Origin: Herbaspirillum sp.
GTDB taxonomy: Bacteria > Pseudomonadota > Gammaproteobacteria > Burkholderiales > Burkholderiaceae_D
DNA: 64,000 nt
Direction: 5' to 3'
NCBI RefSeq assembly: GCF_017744395.1
Contig: NZ_JAGIBI010000001.1
Location: 806,001 to 870,000 of the forward strand
The notes under the pieces were generated by a model. The model was not told the DNA's origin. It saw only the letters and a program-made list of their open reading frames with translations, and did not search any database. A program made the position numbers and the translations under genes. How positions within the stretch are numbered: position 1 is the first letter of the stretch; each line of letters starts with the position of its first letter. Positions 1-9,010 of the stretch are shown here, piece by piece.

Positions 1-1
1 C

Positions 2-604
2 GCCAACCTGCTGGCGGCCAAGCTGGGCGTCAAGCCCGAGTTCACCACCACCGAATGGAGCGGCATCCTGGCCGGCCTGGGCGCCGGCAAGTACGACGTC
101 ATCATCAACCAGGTCGGCATCACCGACGAGCGCCAGAAGGCGTTCGATTTCTCCGATCCGTACACCCTGTCGAGCGCGCAATTGATCGTGCGCAAGGATG
201 AGAAGCGCCAGTTCAACAGCCTGGAAGACCTGAAGGGCAAGAAACTGGGCCTGGGCCAGGGCACCAACTTCGAGCAGAAAGCCAAGAGCGTGCCGGGCAT
301 CGACGTGCGCACCTATCCCGGCTCGCCCGAGTATCTGGCCGACCTGGCTGCCGGCCGCATCGATGCTGCATTGAACGACAGCCTGCTGGTGAGCTATATT
401 CTGAAGTCGACCAAGCTGCCGCTCAAGGGCGGCAGCCCGGTGGGCGCGGTCGACAAGATCGGCATCCCGTTCCGCAAGGACAATCCGGAGTTCAAGGCCG
501 CGCTGAACAAGGCCCTGGCCGATATCAAGGCGGACGGCAGCTTCAAGCAGGCGTCCGAGAAGTGGTTCGGCATTGACGTCAGCCAGCCGCCGAAAGCACA
601 ATAA
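2..604 (+). CDS. tcyJ: Cystine-type amino acid ABC transporter substrate-binding protein, 5' partial
   Basis: The frame is open from base 2, so the gene begins upstream of the window; about 200 residues of the C-terminal part are present. It is an SBP_bac_3 family periplasmic binding protein. The segments INQVGITDERQKAFDFSDPY, DLKGKKLGLGQGTN, VDVRTYPG-like and SEKWFG at the C-terminus correspond closely to E. coli FliY/TcyJ, the L-cystine binding protein. The role would be capture of cystine (possibly other polar amino acids) in the periplasm and delivery to the permease encoded just downstream. A hairpin with a T-run separates it from that permease. Substrate assignment is by family resemblance only; another polar amino acid is possible. 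Confidence 0.85.
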   Translation, partial: ANLLAAKLGVKPEFTTTEWSGILAGLGAGKYDVIINQVGITDERQKAFDFSDPYTLSSAQLIVRKDEKRQFNSLEDLKGKKLGLGQGTNFEQKAKSVPGIDVRTYPGSPEYLADLAAGRIDAALNDSLLVSYILKSTKLPLKGGSPVGAVDKIGIPFRKDNPEFKAALNKALADIKADGSFKQASEKWFGIDVSQPPKAQ

Positions 605-664
605 GGCCCGCGCCGGCATGTTGCCCGGCGCCGCTGTTTCGCCCCGCCTCGCGCCGAGGCAGAT

Positions 665-693
665 TTATCCCCGCATCGCGGGGATAATTTTTT
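665..693 (+). terminator. Terminator-like hairpin between binding protein and permease genes
   Basis: A perfect 10-bp stem (665-674 with 678-687), a three-base loop and a run of six T form a textbook intrinsic terminator. It ends only 7 bases before the permease ATG at 701. It could partly terminate transcription after the binding-protein gene, keeping binding protein in excess of permease, and it could occlude the permease ribosome-binding region. Confidence 0.75.
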
Positions 694-700
694 ATATCGA

Positions 701-1366
701 ATGCCTATGGAAATCGCCGAACTGCTACAGCAAGCCGCTCCCACGCTGATGAAGGGATTAGGCTATACCTTGCTGTTCGCGTTGTCGTCCATGCTGGGCG
801 GGCTGGTGCTGGGTTTCGTGCTGGCGGTGGCGCGCATCGTGCCATGGCGCCTGCTGCACTGGCCGGCCGCGCTCTACGTGAGCCTGATGCGCGGTACCCC
901 GCTGCTGGTGCAGATCTTCGTCGTGTATTACGGCTTGCCCAGCGCCGGCATCGAGTTCTCGCCGCTGGCGGCCGGCGTGCTCACCCTGAGCCTGAACGCC
1001 GGCGCCTACCTGTCCGAAAGCCTGCGCGGCGCCATCCTGGGTGTGACGCGCGGCCAATGGAACGCCTCCTACAGCATCGGCCTGACCTATTTCCAGACGC
1101 TGCGCTACATCATCGTGCCGCAGGCGGTGCGCATCGCCGTCCCGGCCATGAGCAATACCCTGATCAGCCTGATCAAGGACACCTCACTGGTGTCGGTGAT
1201 CACCGTCACCGAACTGATGCTGGCCACCAAGGAAGTCATCGCCGTGACCTTCCGCCCGCTGCCGCTGTACATTGCCGCCGCCGGCATTTACTGGATACTG
1301 AGCCTGTGCTTCGAAGCATTGCAGCATCGCCTCGAGAAACGACTTGGAAAGGCGCACCAGGCCTGA
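701..1366 (+). CDS. tcyL: Amino acid (cystine) ABC transporter permease
   Basis: A 221-residue inner-membrane permease of the HisM/GlnP family with about five hydrophobic segments. The segment RGTPLLVQIFVVYYGLP and the EAA-type loop region (GQWNASYSIGL...LRYIIVPQAVR) match E. coli YecS/TcyL, the cystine permease. With the binding protein upstream it would form a cystine importer. No ATPase gene follows: the next element is a terminator at 1412-1449, so the nucleotide-binding subunit must be encoded elsewhere, possibly upstream of the window. The start may be the ATG at 701 or the one at 707; no good Shine-Dalgarno sequence is present before either, apart from the G-run inside the hairpin. Confidence 0.85.
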   Translation: MPMEIAELLQQAAPTLMKGLGYTLLFALSSMLGGLVLGFVLAVARIVPWRLLHWPAALYVSLMRGTPLLVQIFVVYYGLPSAGIEFSPLAAGVLTLSLNAGAYLSESLRGAILGVTRGQWNASYSIGLTYFQTLRYIIVPQAVRIAVPAMSNTLISLIKDTSLVSVITVTELMLATKEVIAVTFRPLPLYIAAAGIYWILSLCFEALQHRLEKRLGKAHQA

Positions 1367-1411
1367 GCTGCAGCCCGCGTTCCTCATCCCGCGCCTGCGG
1401 AGCGCAAAAAC

Positions 1412-1449
1412 AAAAAGCCCGGACGGGATTTTCGTCCGGGCTTTCTTTT
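1412..1449 (+). terminator. Intrinsic terminator after permease gene
   Basis: An 11-bp stem, aaagcccggac (1414-1424) with gtccgggcttt (1434-1444), is followed by a T-rich tract. It ends the cystine transporter operon. The small gene that follows is on the other strand, so the terminator sits between convergent units. Confidence 0.85.
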
Positions 1450-1543
1450 CATAAAATTACCAATCAGCTACAGCTTGCCGTATTCGCTCCGCCACAGCTT
1501 GACTGCAGGAAGACGGCGGAGCCGTCATTCTTATTTCCGGGCA

Positions 1544-1819
1544 TCAACGCTTGACGCGGTAAATGTCCTGTCCGACTTCATTGATCTGGCGCCGCAATTC
1601 GCGCCGCTCATCCGGACTCATCTTTCCGCCGCGACGCTGCTCCTGGTCGCCGGCCATCTGGTCACGACGATCCTGCTGGCCGAATTCCGTGTTGCGCTGC
1701 CTGAAGTCGCCCTGCTGCGCCTGCCGGTCGCCCTGGTGAGGCCCGGCCATCGAAGCAGACACCGCTCCCAGCGCCAGTACCGCGGCCAGACAGAGCTTGT
1801 TGACTACTGCAATCTTCAT
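1544..1819 (-). CDS. Small secreted Gln/Arg-rich protein of unknown function
   Basis: This encodes about 91 residues with a clear N-terminal signal peptide (MKIAVVNK followed by a hydrophobic stretch ending ASMA), then a very polar Q/R/D-rich chain. The C-terminal segment KMSPDERRELRRQINEVGQD resembles a short motif seen in many small exported betaproteobacterial proteins of unknown role. I prefer the ATG at 1819 over the in-frame GTG at 1834 because the signal peptide then starts normally with M-K. It is monocistronic and convergent with the permease gene, with AT-richer DNA upstream shared with ompR. No function can be assigned. Confidence 0.6.
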   Translation of the reverse strand: MKIAVVNKLCLAAVLALGAVSASMAGPHQGDRQAQQGDFRQRNTEFGQQDRRDQMAGDQEQRRGGKMSPDERRELRRQINEVGQDIYRVKR

Positions 1820-1989
1820 AATGCGTTTTTCCACAATTTCAGGGGAATCAATCGGATATCTTCAACGTGATTCCAGTGTAGGGCGCAGGCCGCGATGGTA
1901 TAAGATGATTAAGGTAAGGTATGTAACACTTTGTAATGAATACTCGGCCCCGACTTGCTCAAAATTGCGAAGACGCTACCATAGGCACC

Positions 1990-2751
1990 ATGAACTCTAC
2001 CAACGGCAACAATACTAATACGACAACATCCGCCAATCAATTCAAAGTGTTGGTGGTGGATGACGATATCCGCTTGCGCGACCTGCTGCGCCGCTACCTG
2101 ACAGAACAGGGTTTCAACGTGGTGACCGCGGAAAACGCGCAGGCCATGAACAAGCTGTGGATCCGCGAGCGCTACGACCTGCTGGTGCTGGACCTGATGC
2201 TGCCCGGCGAAGACGGCCTCGCCATCTGCCGCCGCCTGCGCGGCGCCGGCGACCAGACGCCGATCATCATGCTGACCGCCAAGGGCGAAGACGTGGACCG
2301 CATCATCGGCCTCGAAATGGGCGCCGACGATTACCTGCCGAAGCCGTTCAACCCGCGCGAACTGGTCGCGCGCATCAACGCCGTCCTGCGCCGCAAAGGC
2401 CCCGACGAGTTGCCCGGCGCGCCGTCGGAAACGCCGGAGACCTTCGAATTCGGCGATTTCGTGCTGGACCTCGGCACCCGCACGCTGAAGAAGAACGGCG
2501 AGACCATCTCGCTGACCACCGGCGAATTTTCGGTGCTGAAAGTATTCGCCCGCAATGCGCGCCAGCCGCTGTCGCGCGAGAAGCTGATGGAAATGGCGCG
2601 CGGCCGCGAATACGAAGTGTTCGACCGCAGCCTCGACGTGCAGATCTCGCGCCTGCGCAAGCTGATCGAACCCGATCCGGCCAACCCGCTCTACATCCAG
2701 ACCGTGTGGGGCCTTGGCTACGTGTTCATCCCGGAAGGAAAACCGCGCTGA
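1990..2751 (+). CDS. ompR: Two-component response regulator OmpR
   Basis: A 253-residue OmpR/PhoB-type regulator. The receiver domain (about 17-135) has the acidic pair in VLVVDDD, the phospho-acceptor Asp68 in LLVLDLMLPG and the conserved Lys in LPKPFNP. The winged-helix DNA-binding domain (about 155-250) ends in VWGLGYVFIP. It is followed at 44 bases by the sensor kinase gene envZ. The ATG at 1990 (AGG a few bases upstream) is preferred over the in-frame ATG at 1936, because the receiver domain follows after the usual short leader. That leader is unusually Asn/Thr-rich. Expected role: osmotic and envelope control of porins, and probably of motility and exopolysaccharide. Targets cannot be read from the window. 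Confidence 0.9.
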   Translation: MNSTNGNNTNTTTSANQFKVLVVDDDIRLRDLLRRYLTEQGFNVVTAENAQAMNKLWIRERYDLLVLDLMLPGEDGLAICRRLRGAGDQTPIIMLTAKGEDVDRIIGLEMGADDYLPKPFNPRELVARINAVLRRKGPDELPGAPSETPETFEFGDFVLDLGTRTLKKNGETISLTTGEFSVLKVFARNARQPLSREKLMEMARGREYEVFDRSLDVQISRLRKLIEPDPANPLYIQTVWGLGYVFIPEGKPR

Positions 2752-2794
2752 TCCCCCGCGTCATCTTCACCCCTGCTGCACAGGCCGTTTGCCG

Positions 2795-4156
2795 ATGAAA
2801 GCCCGCACCCAATCAGGATGGTTTAGCAACGGCCTGTTCTGGCGCACCTTCTTCCTCCTGACCTTCCTGATCACCGCCAGCATGGTGGCGTGGGTCGCCA
2901 GTTTTCGCATGGTCGAACGCGGCCCGCGGGCGGAGCAGCTGGCCGCGCAGATCGTGTCGGTGGTCACCATCACCCGCGCGGCACTGACCCACTCGGCGCC
3001 CGAGATGCGGCGCGAGCTGCTGTTCGACCTGGCCAGCAACGAAGGCATCCGTATCTATCCGCTGGAAAAGACCGACAAGATCGTTCCGCCGGAAGACTCC
3101 CCGATCGTTCCCGAGCTCGAATACTACGTGCGCGAGACGCTGGACGAAAACACCCTGTTCGCCTCCAGCGTCAACGATGTCGAAGGCTTCTGGATCAGTT
3201 TCAACATCGATGGCGACAAGTACTGGCTGATGCTCGACCGCGGCCGGCTCGACCGTACTTCCGGCCTGCAATGGCTGGGCTGGGGCTCGATCGCGCTGTT
3301 CCTGTCGCTGATCGGCGCGGTGTTCATCTCCACCCTCATCAACCAGCCGCTGGCGCGCCTGACAGCCGCCGCCCGCGCCATCGGCAAGGGCCGGCAGCCG
3401 GAACCGCTGCCGGAGTCCGGCCCGACCGAGATCGAGGAAGCCAACCGCAGTTTCAACCAGATGGTGGCCGACCTCAACCGCGTGGAATCGGACCGCGCGC
3501 TGATCCTGGCCGGCATTTCGCACGACCTGCGCACGCCGCTGGCGCGCATGCAGCTGGAAGTCGAAATGGCCAACCTCTCCGACGAATCGCGCGACGGCAT
3601 GCATTCCGACCTGGCGCAGATGGACAGCATCATCGGCCAGTTCCTCGACTACGCCAAACCCTTCGATGCAAACAACCTGGCTGCGGTGGATATCTCGGGC
3701 CTGCTGCAAGACGTCGCCGCCAACGCCACCCGCCTTGCCGACGTCATGATCACCACGGCCATCGCCCCCGGCGCCGAAATCGCCGGCGATGGCACCGAAC
3801 TGGCGCGGGTGTTCAACAACCTGGTGGAAAACGCGCGCCGCTACGGCAAGACGCCCGGCACCGACTGTGCCGACATCGACCTGCGCTGCCGCATCGAGGC
3901 GCACCATGTGGTGGTGGAAGTCGCCGACCACGGCCCCGGCGTGCCGGACAGCGAATGCGAACGCCTGCTGCGCCCCTTCACCCGCCTCGATACCGCGCGC
4001 GGCCAGGCCAACGGCTCCGGCCTGGGGCTGGCGATCGTCAACCGCATCGTGCTGCGCCATAACGGCAAGCTGGTCCTGAAAGGACACGAAGAAACGCATG
4101 GCGGACTGGTCATCCAGATCACGCTGCCGTTGCTGCATCATCGCCGCCATGGCTGA
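2795..4156 (+). CDS. envZ: Osmosensor-type histidine kinase EnvZ
   Basis: A 453-residue membrane sensor kinase. It has a first transmembrane helix (about residues 15-37), a periplasmic region, a second helix (about 160-182) and a HAMP domain. The dimerisation domain carries ISHDLRTPLAR, with the phospho-acceptor at His243. The ATPase domain has the N box (NNLVENARRYG), DHGPGVP and GSGLGLAIV. The start at 2795 gives a normal EnvZ length; the longer frame from 2714 would overlap ompR. The gene is the partner of ompR just upstream, and its stop overlaps the start of the next gene, implying translational coupling. Confidence 0.9.
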   Translation: MKARTQSGWFSNGLFWRTFFLLTFLITASMVAWVASFRMVERGPRAEQLAAQIVSVVTITRAALTHSAPEMRRELLFDLASNEGIRIYPLEKTDKIVPPEDSPIVPELEYYVRETLDENTLFASSVNDVEGFWISFNIDGDKYWLMLDRGRLDRTSGLQWLGWGSIALFLSLIGAVFISTLINQPLARLTAAARAIGKGRQPEPLPESGPTEIEEANRSFNQMVADLNRVESDRALILAGISHDLRTPLARMQLEVEMANLSDESRDGMHSDLAQMDSIIGQFLDYAKPFDANNLAAVDISGLLQDVAANATRLADVMITTAIAPGAEIAGDGTELARVFNNLVENARRYGKTPGTDCADIDLRCRIEAHHVVVEVADHGPGVPDSECERLLRPFTRLDTARGQANGSGLGLAIVNRIVLRHNGKLVLKGHEETHGGLVIQITLPLLHHRRHG

Positions 4157-4727
4157 TTGCCGCCGCTTTGCGCGGCGCATCGCGCCGCCGTTATTGTCCG
4201 CCGGACTGCTGGGCATTGCCTGCGGCGCAAACGCCCAATCCTATGCCGACCGCAACTTCAGCGTGTCGCCCGCCGCACGCGAAGGCGCCCGGCCGATCAT
4301 CATCGTCTCCCCGGTACAGCCCGGCCCGCCGCCGCCTCCTGCTCCCGCCGCGCCGAAATCGGGGCCGATCGGCTCCTATGCATCGGATGCCCCCGGACCC
4401 GACATCCGCGCCAAGAATGCCGATTACGCCACCCAGTTCCAGGTGGTCGGACACATCCCGGCCGGCTCCACCATCAACAAGGTCGCCTGGCGTTATGGCG
4501 TGGCCAGGAAACCGCCGGGATTCGAAGCCGTCCTGTGCTGGCAGGACGCCGGGACGTGCTGGAGCGTCACCGATAGCAACACCGGCGACACCGACTTTTT
4601 CAATGGGAAGGATGCCGCCCGGCCCTTCGTGCTGTACTACCGCGTCAAGGGCAGCGACTACCTGCGGGAAGGGCCGGTCAAGGGCGACATGAACCAGGTC
4701 ATCGTGACTTACGACATTCCCCGCTGA
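4149..4727 (+). CDS. Secreted protein resembling flagellar FlhE
   Basis: A 192-residue protein whose ATG lies inside the last codons of envZ (8-base overlap). It has an N-terminal signal peptide (hydrophobic stretch ending GANAQS), a proline-rich linker (about residues 55-75) and a C-terminal domain of about 95 residues. That domain shares the layout of FlhE: VAWRYG, then a P-x-G-F segment, VLCWQDAGTCW (a C-x6-C pair), G-x-TDFFNG, PFVLYYRVKG and a final NQVIVTYDIP. In enterobacteria FlhE is a periplasmic protein of the flhBAE operon that affects flagellar export. Here no flagellar gene is in sight. The resemblance is my reading of conserved positions, so treat the family as likely rather than certain. 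It is convergent with radA, 6 bases apart. Confidence 0.55.
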   Translation: MADCRRFARRIAPPLLSAGLLGIACGANAQSYADRNFSVSPAAREGARPIIIVSPVQPGPPPPPAPAAPKSGPIGSYASDAPGPDIRAKNADYATQFQVVGHIPAGSTINKVAWRYGVARKPPGFEAVLCWQDAGTCWSVTDSNTGDTDFFNGKDAARPFVLYYRVKGSDYLREGPVKGDMNQVIVTYDIPR

Positions 4728-4733
4728 AGCCTT

Positions 4734-6119
4734 TCAAGCGGCGTAATCGTCGATCTCGCGCGATTTCTGCAAGGCGTCGTCGATACGTTCCACCGCAATC
4801 ACCTTCAAGCCTTCGATCGGCTGTTTCGGCGCATTGGCCTTGGGGATGACGGCAATCGAGAAACCCAGCTTGGCTGCCTCGCGCAGGCGTTCCTGCCCGC
4901 GTGGAGCGGGACGGATTTCCCCGGCCAAGCCGACTTCCCCGAACACCACCAATCCGCGCGGCAGCGGCTTGTTGCGCATCGAGGAGTTGATCGCCATCAG
5001 CACCGCCAGGTCGGCCGCCGGTTCGGTGATCTTGACGCCGCCCACGGCGTTGATGAACACGTCCTGGTCGAACGCGGCGATGCCGGCATGCCGGTGCAGC
5101 ACCGCCAGCAGCATCGCCAGACGGTTCTGCTCCAGGCCGACCGACAGGCGGCGGGCATTGGGCACATGCGAGGTATCGACCAGCGCCTGGATTTCCACCA
5201 GCAAGGGGCGTGTGCCCTCCTGCGTCACCATCACGCACGAACCCGGCACCTGGGTGTCGTGCTGCGACAGGAACAAGGCCGAAGGGTTGGACACGCCCTT
5301 CAAGCCCTTCTCGGTCATGGCGAACACGCCCAGCTCGTTGACCGCGCCGAAACGGTTCTTGAAGGCGCGCACCAGGCGGAAGCTGGAATGGGTATCGCCT
5401 TCGAAATACAGCACCGTGTCGACGATATGCTCCAGCACGCGCGGGCCGGCCAGCGAGCCTTCCTTGGTGACGTGGCCGACCATGATGATGGTGGTGCCGG
5501 AAGTCTTGGCCGCGCGCGTCAGTTGCGCCGCGCATTCGCGCACCTGCGCCACCGAACCGGGGGCGGAAGTCAGCGCATCGGAATAGATGGTCTGGATGGA
5601 GTCGATCACCGCCACTTCCGGCTTGTGCTCGGCCAGCGTCGCCAGGATCTTTTCAAGCTGGATTTCGGCCTGCAGCTGCAGGTCGCGCGCATCGACCGCC
5701 AGCCGCTTGGCGCGCAAGGCGATCTGCGAGCCGGATTCCTCGCCGCTCACATACAGCGTCTTCTTCAGCTTGGAGATATTGGACAGCGCCTGCAGCAGCA
5801 GCGTCGATTTGCCGATGCCGGGATCGCCGCCGATCAGCGCCACACCGCCCGGCACCAGGCCGCCACCCAGCACGCGGTCGAACTCCTCGATGCCGGTGCC
5901 GAAACGCGGCACGTCGATCGCCTCGATATCGGCCAGGCTCAGCACCGGCGCCGTCTGGGCCAGGCTTTGCGGCTGCGCCGAATAGCGGTTCACGCCGGCC
6001 GTTTCGGCCACGGTCTCGACCAGGGTATTCCACTGCCCGCAAGCCGGACATTGCCCCGCCCATTTGTTACTGATGCCGCCGCACTCAGTGCAGCTGTAAT
6101 GGGTCTTGAGCTTGGCCAT
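4734..6119 (-). CDS. radA: DNA repair and recombination protein RadA (Sms)
   Basis: A 461-residue branch-migration ATPase, full length for the family. It has an N-terminal C4 zinc finger (Cys10, Cys13, Cys24, Cys27), a RecA-like ATPase core with Walker A GGDPGIGKST (98-107), the RadA signature KNRFG and a C-terminal Lon-protease-like domain. It would act with RecA on recombination intermediates. It is the last gene of a leftward run alr-tcyP-radA, starting 42 bases after the tcyP stop, and converges with the FlhE-like gene. Confidence 0.95.
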   Translation of the reverse strand: MAKLKTHYSCTECGGISNKWAGQCPACGQWNTLVETVAETAGVNRYSAQPQSLAQTAPVLSLADIEAIDVPRFGTGIEEFDRVLGGGLVPGGVALIGGDPGIGKSTLLLQALSNISKLKKTLYVSGEESGSQIALRAKRLAVDARDLQLQAEIQLEKILATLAEHKPEVAVIDSIQTIYSDALTSAPGSVAQVRECAAQLTRAAKTSGTTIIMVGHVTKEGSLAGPRVLEHIVDTVLYFEGDTHSSFRLVRAFKNRFGAVNELGVFAMTEKGLKGVSNPSALFLSQHDTQVPGSCVMVTQEGTRPLLVEIQALVDTSHVPNARRLSVGLEQNRLAMLLAVLHRHAGIAAFDQDVFINAVGGVKITEPAADLAVLMAINSSMRNKPLPRGLVVFGEVGLAGEIRPAPRGQERLREAAKLGFSIAVIPKANAPKQPIEGLKVIAVERIDDALQKSREIDDYAA

Positions 6120-6161
6120 CGTGTCTGTCGTTCCTTGTGATTCGATAAGAGGACGGCGGCG

Positions 6162-7550
6162 TCACTGCGCCAGTTCCACGGCCTCATCGCCATGCATGAG
6201 GGCCTTGTCGGTCTGCCCCATGATCTGGCTCGTGACGGTGCCCGCGGTCATGGAACCGCTGACGTTCAGGGCGGTGCGCCCCATGTCGATCAGCGGCTCC
6301 ACCGAGATCAGCAAGGCCACCAGCGTCACCGGCAAACCCATCGCCGGCAGCACGATCAGCGCGGCGAACGTGGCGCCGCCGCCGACGCCGGCCACGCCGG
6401 CCGAACTGACGGTCACCACCAGCGCCAGCGTGGCGATCCACATCGGGTCCAGCGGATTGATGCCCACCGTCGGCGCGACCATCACCGCCAGCATGGCGGG
6501 GTACAGTCCCGCGCATCCGTTCTGGCCGATGGTGGCGCCGAACGAAGCCGCGAAACCGGCAATCGAGGCCGGCACACCCAGGCGGCGGGTCTGCGCTTCC
6601 ACGCTCAGCGGGATGGTGGCCGCGCTGGAGCGGCTGGTGAAGGCGAAGGTGAGCACCGGCCAGATCTTGCGGAAAAAGCGCAGCGGATTGACGCCGAAGG
6701 CCGACAGCAGCACGCCATGCACCACGAACATGATCGCCAGGCCGAGATAGGATGCGACCACGAAGCCGCCCAACTGGACGATATCCTGGAGATTGGAACT
6801 GGCCACCACCTTGGTCATCAGCGCCATCACGCCATAGGGCGTCAACTTCATGACCAGGCGCACCAGCTTCATGACCCAGGCTTGCAGCAGGTCGATGCCG
6901 GCCAGCAGGCGCCGGCCCTTTTCCGCGTCATCCTTGAGCAGCTGCAGCGCCGCCACGCCGAGGAAGGCCGCGAAGATCACCACGCTGATGATCGACGTCG
7001 GGCTGGCGCCGCTCAGGTCGGCGAACGGGTTCTTCGGAATGAACGACAGCACCAGCTGGGGCATGTTCAGGTCCGCCACCTTGCCCGCATAGCTGCTCTC
7101 GATGGCAGACAGGCGGGCGGTCTCGCGCGCGCCCTGGATCAGCCCTTCGGCCGTCAGGCCGAACAGGTTGGTCACCAGCACGCCGACCAGCGCGGAGACG
7201 AGCGTGGTCAACAGCAGCGTGGCGATGACCAGCACGCTGATCCTGCCCAGCGAAGAAACCGAATGCAGCCTGGCGATCGCGCTCAGGATGGAGGCGAATA
7301 CCAGCGGCATGACGATCATCTGCAGCAATTGCACATAGCCGTTGCCGACGATATTGAACCAGGGGATGGACGCGCGCACGATGTCGCTGCCTTCGCCATA
7401 GGCCAGTTGCAGGCCGAGGCCGAACAGCACGCCGAGCGCCAGGCCGGCCAATACTTTCCGCGCCAGGCTCCAGCTCCGGCGACGAGTTTGCGTCAGCAGC
7501 AGCAAGAGTGCGGCGAACACCGCCACGTTAATGACAAGCGCCTGATTCAT
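6162..7550 (-). CDS. tcyP: L-cystine:cation symporter TcyP
   Basis: A 462-residue member of the dicarboxylate/amino acid:cation symporter (DAACS) family. The N-terminus ([26 protein letters not shown]) and the segment [19 protein letters not shown] correspond to E. coli YdjN/TcyP, the L-cystine symporter, with the re-entrant hairpin regions typical of the fold. The start at 7550 has a strong AGGA Shine-Dalgarno sequence; the upstream in-frame codons to 7610 lack one. It lies between alr and radA, and is the second cystine-uptake system in this window after the ABC genes at the left edge. A direct repeat upstream may be an operator. Confidence 0.85.
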   Translation of the reverse strand: MNQALVINVAVFAALLLLLTQTRRRSWSLARKVLAGLALGVLFGLGLQLAYGEGSDIVRASIPWFNIVGNGYVQLLQMIVMPLVFASILSAIARLHSVSSLGRISVLVIATLLLTTLVSALVGVLVTNLFGLTAEGLIQGARETARLSAIESSYAGKVADLNMPQLVLSFIPKNPFADLSGASPTSIISVVIFAAFLGVAALQLLKDDAEKGRRLLAGIDLLQAWVMKLVRLVMKLTPYGVMALMTKVVASSNLQDIVQLGGFVVASYLGLAIMFVVHGVLLSAFGVNPLRFFRKIWPVLTFAFTSRSSAATIPLSVEAQTRRLGVPASIAGFAASFGATIGQNGCAGLYPAMLAVMVAPTVGINPLDPMWIATLALVVTVSSAGVAGVGGGATFAALIVLPAMGLPVTLVALLISVEPLIDMGRTALNVSGSMTAGTVTSQIMGQTDKALMHGDEAVELAQ

Positions 7551-7586
7551 TCCTTTTGTTCCTCTACGAATATGATCTGAATATGG

Positions 7587-7612
7587 ACGCATCCTTATGC
7601 AGGAACGCATCC
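7587..7612 (-). promoter_or_regulatory. Direct repeat upstream of tcyP
   Basis: The octamer ACGCATCC (plus strand) occurs at 7587-7594 and 7605-7612, 18 bases start to start, within a segment whose ends are also partly inverted (ATATGGA / TCCATtgATAT). It is 37-62 bases upstream of the tcyP ATG, where an activator or repressor site would lie. No known consensus is claimed. Confidence 0.3.
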
Positions 7613-7661
7613 ATTGATATAGCTGCCGTGTGAATAAGCCCGCGTGTTTCGATCGCGCTTG

Positions 7662-8741
7662 TTATGCCACTTCCCGCACCGCCACGCGCGGCGCCAGTGC
7701 GCACATCAGCTCATAGCCGATGGTGCCGGCGGCAGTTGCGACATCGTCGATCGGCAAGCCTTCGCCCCACAGCACCACATGGCTGCCGACGGCCGCTCCC
7801 GGGACGCCGGTCAGGTCGACCGCCATCATGTCCATCGACACCCGGCCGACCGTGCCGGTCTTGATGCCGTCGACCACTACCGGCGTGCCGCCGGGCGCAT
7901 GGCGCGGGTAGCCGTCGGCATAGCCGCAGGCGACCACGCCCACTTTCATCGGCTTGTCGGCCACGAAACGGCTGCCGTAGCCGACCGCCTCGCCGGGTGC
8001 GATGTCTTGCACGCCGATAATCTTGCTCTCCAGCGTCATGGCCGGACGCAAGCCGAAATCGGCCGCGCTGCCGCCGCCGGGAGTGCCGCCGTACAACATG
8101 ATGCCGGGGCGCACCCAGTCGAAGGCCAATTCTCCATGCAGCAGGTCGCCGGCCGAGTTGCACAGGCTCCTGGGGCCTTCCAGCCCCTCGGTACCGACAT
8201 TGAAGCGCCTGACCTGCTCCTGCAGCGACAAGGCGGGATTGCCGGCATCGTCGGCATTGGCGAAGTGGGTCATCATCGTGATGCTGCGCACCGAAGCGAT
8301 CTTGCCGAGCCGTTCATAGGCGGCGCGATAGGCTTCCGGCTTGAAGCCGAGGCGGTTCATGCCGCTGTTCATCTTCAGGTGGGCATGCAGGGCGGCCCCG
8401 GTGGAAAAAGCTTCCAGCATGGCGATCTGCTCTTCGCAATGCACCGCGAACTGGATGTCGTGCCGGGCCAATACCGGCAAGTCATCGGCATCGAAAAAAC
8501 CTTCCAGCAGCAAAATGGGCTTGTTCCACCCCAGCTCCCGCAGCCGCACCGCGTAGTCCACCTCGACCAGGGCCAGGCCGTCGGCCTGGGCGAAGCCGCG
8601 CATGGCGCGTTCCAGGCCATGCCCGTAGGCGTTGGCCTTGACCACGCTCCAGACCTTGGCATGGGGGGCATGGGCACGGGCAACCGACAGGTTATGTTGG
8701 AGAGCGGAGAGGCTGATGGAAGCGACGATCGGTCTTGGCAT
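7662..8741 (-). CDS. alr: Alanine racemase
   Basis: A 359-residue fold-type III PLP enzyme that interconverts L- and D-alanine for peptidoglycan. The PLP lysine is Lys35 in VVKANAYGHG. The C-terminal beta-domain carries RPGIMLYGG and GRVSMDMMAVD, where the family's conserved residues lie. Length is typical. It is divergent from lplT, and the 269-base gap between them must hold both promoters. It is the first gene of the leftward run alr-tcyP-radA, with 111 bases before tcyP. Confidence 0.95.
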   Translation of the reverse strand: MPRPIVASISLSALQHNLSVARAHAPHAKVWSVVKANAYGHGLERAMRGFAQADGLALVEVDYAVRLRELGWNKPILLLEGFFDADDLPVLARHDIQFAVHCEEQIAMLEAFSTGAALHAHLKMNSGMNRLGFKPEAYRAAYERLGKIASVRSITMMTHFANADDAGNPALSLQEQVRRFNVGTEGLEGPRSLCNSAGDLLHGELAFDWVRPGIMLYGGTPGGGSAADFGLRPAMTLESKIIGVQDIAPGEAVGYGSRFVADKPMKVGVVACGYADGYPRHAPGGTPVVVDGIKTGTVGRVSMDMMAVDLTGVPGAAVGSHVVLWGEGLPIDDVATAAGTIGYELMCALAPRVAVREVA

Positions 8742-9010
8742 GATGAGCGGAGGGGCGAATTAGGCGCTGGGCAAAGGCGAAGCAATGGGACATGTACCGC
8801 GAACCGGGCCACTAGCCCGGATGTTGCACTGCAAATCGCCCGAAAGTTTTGATCTACCGAGGAACAAGCCGGCATTTTACCGGACGAATATCTTTCTGTT
8901 CAGGCACAGAACTGATTTCGTCAATCGGCGGGAGATGCGTTCTTGTACTGGCATGCCATGGTTTCATGGTATAAAGCTAGCCGAACCTAATTGTTACATT
9001 TTGGACAGGG

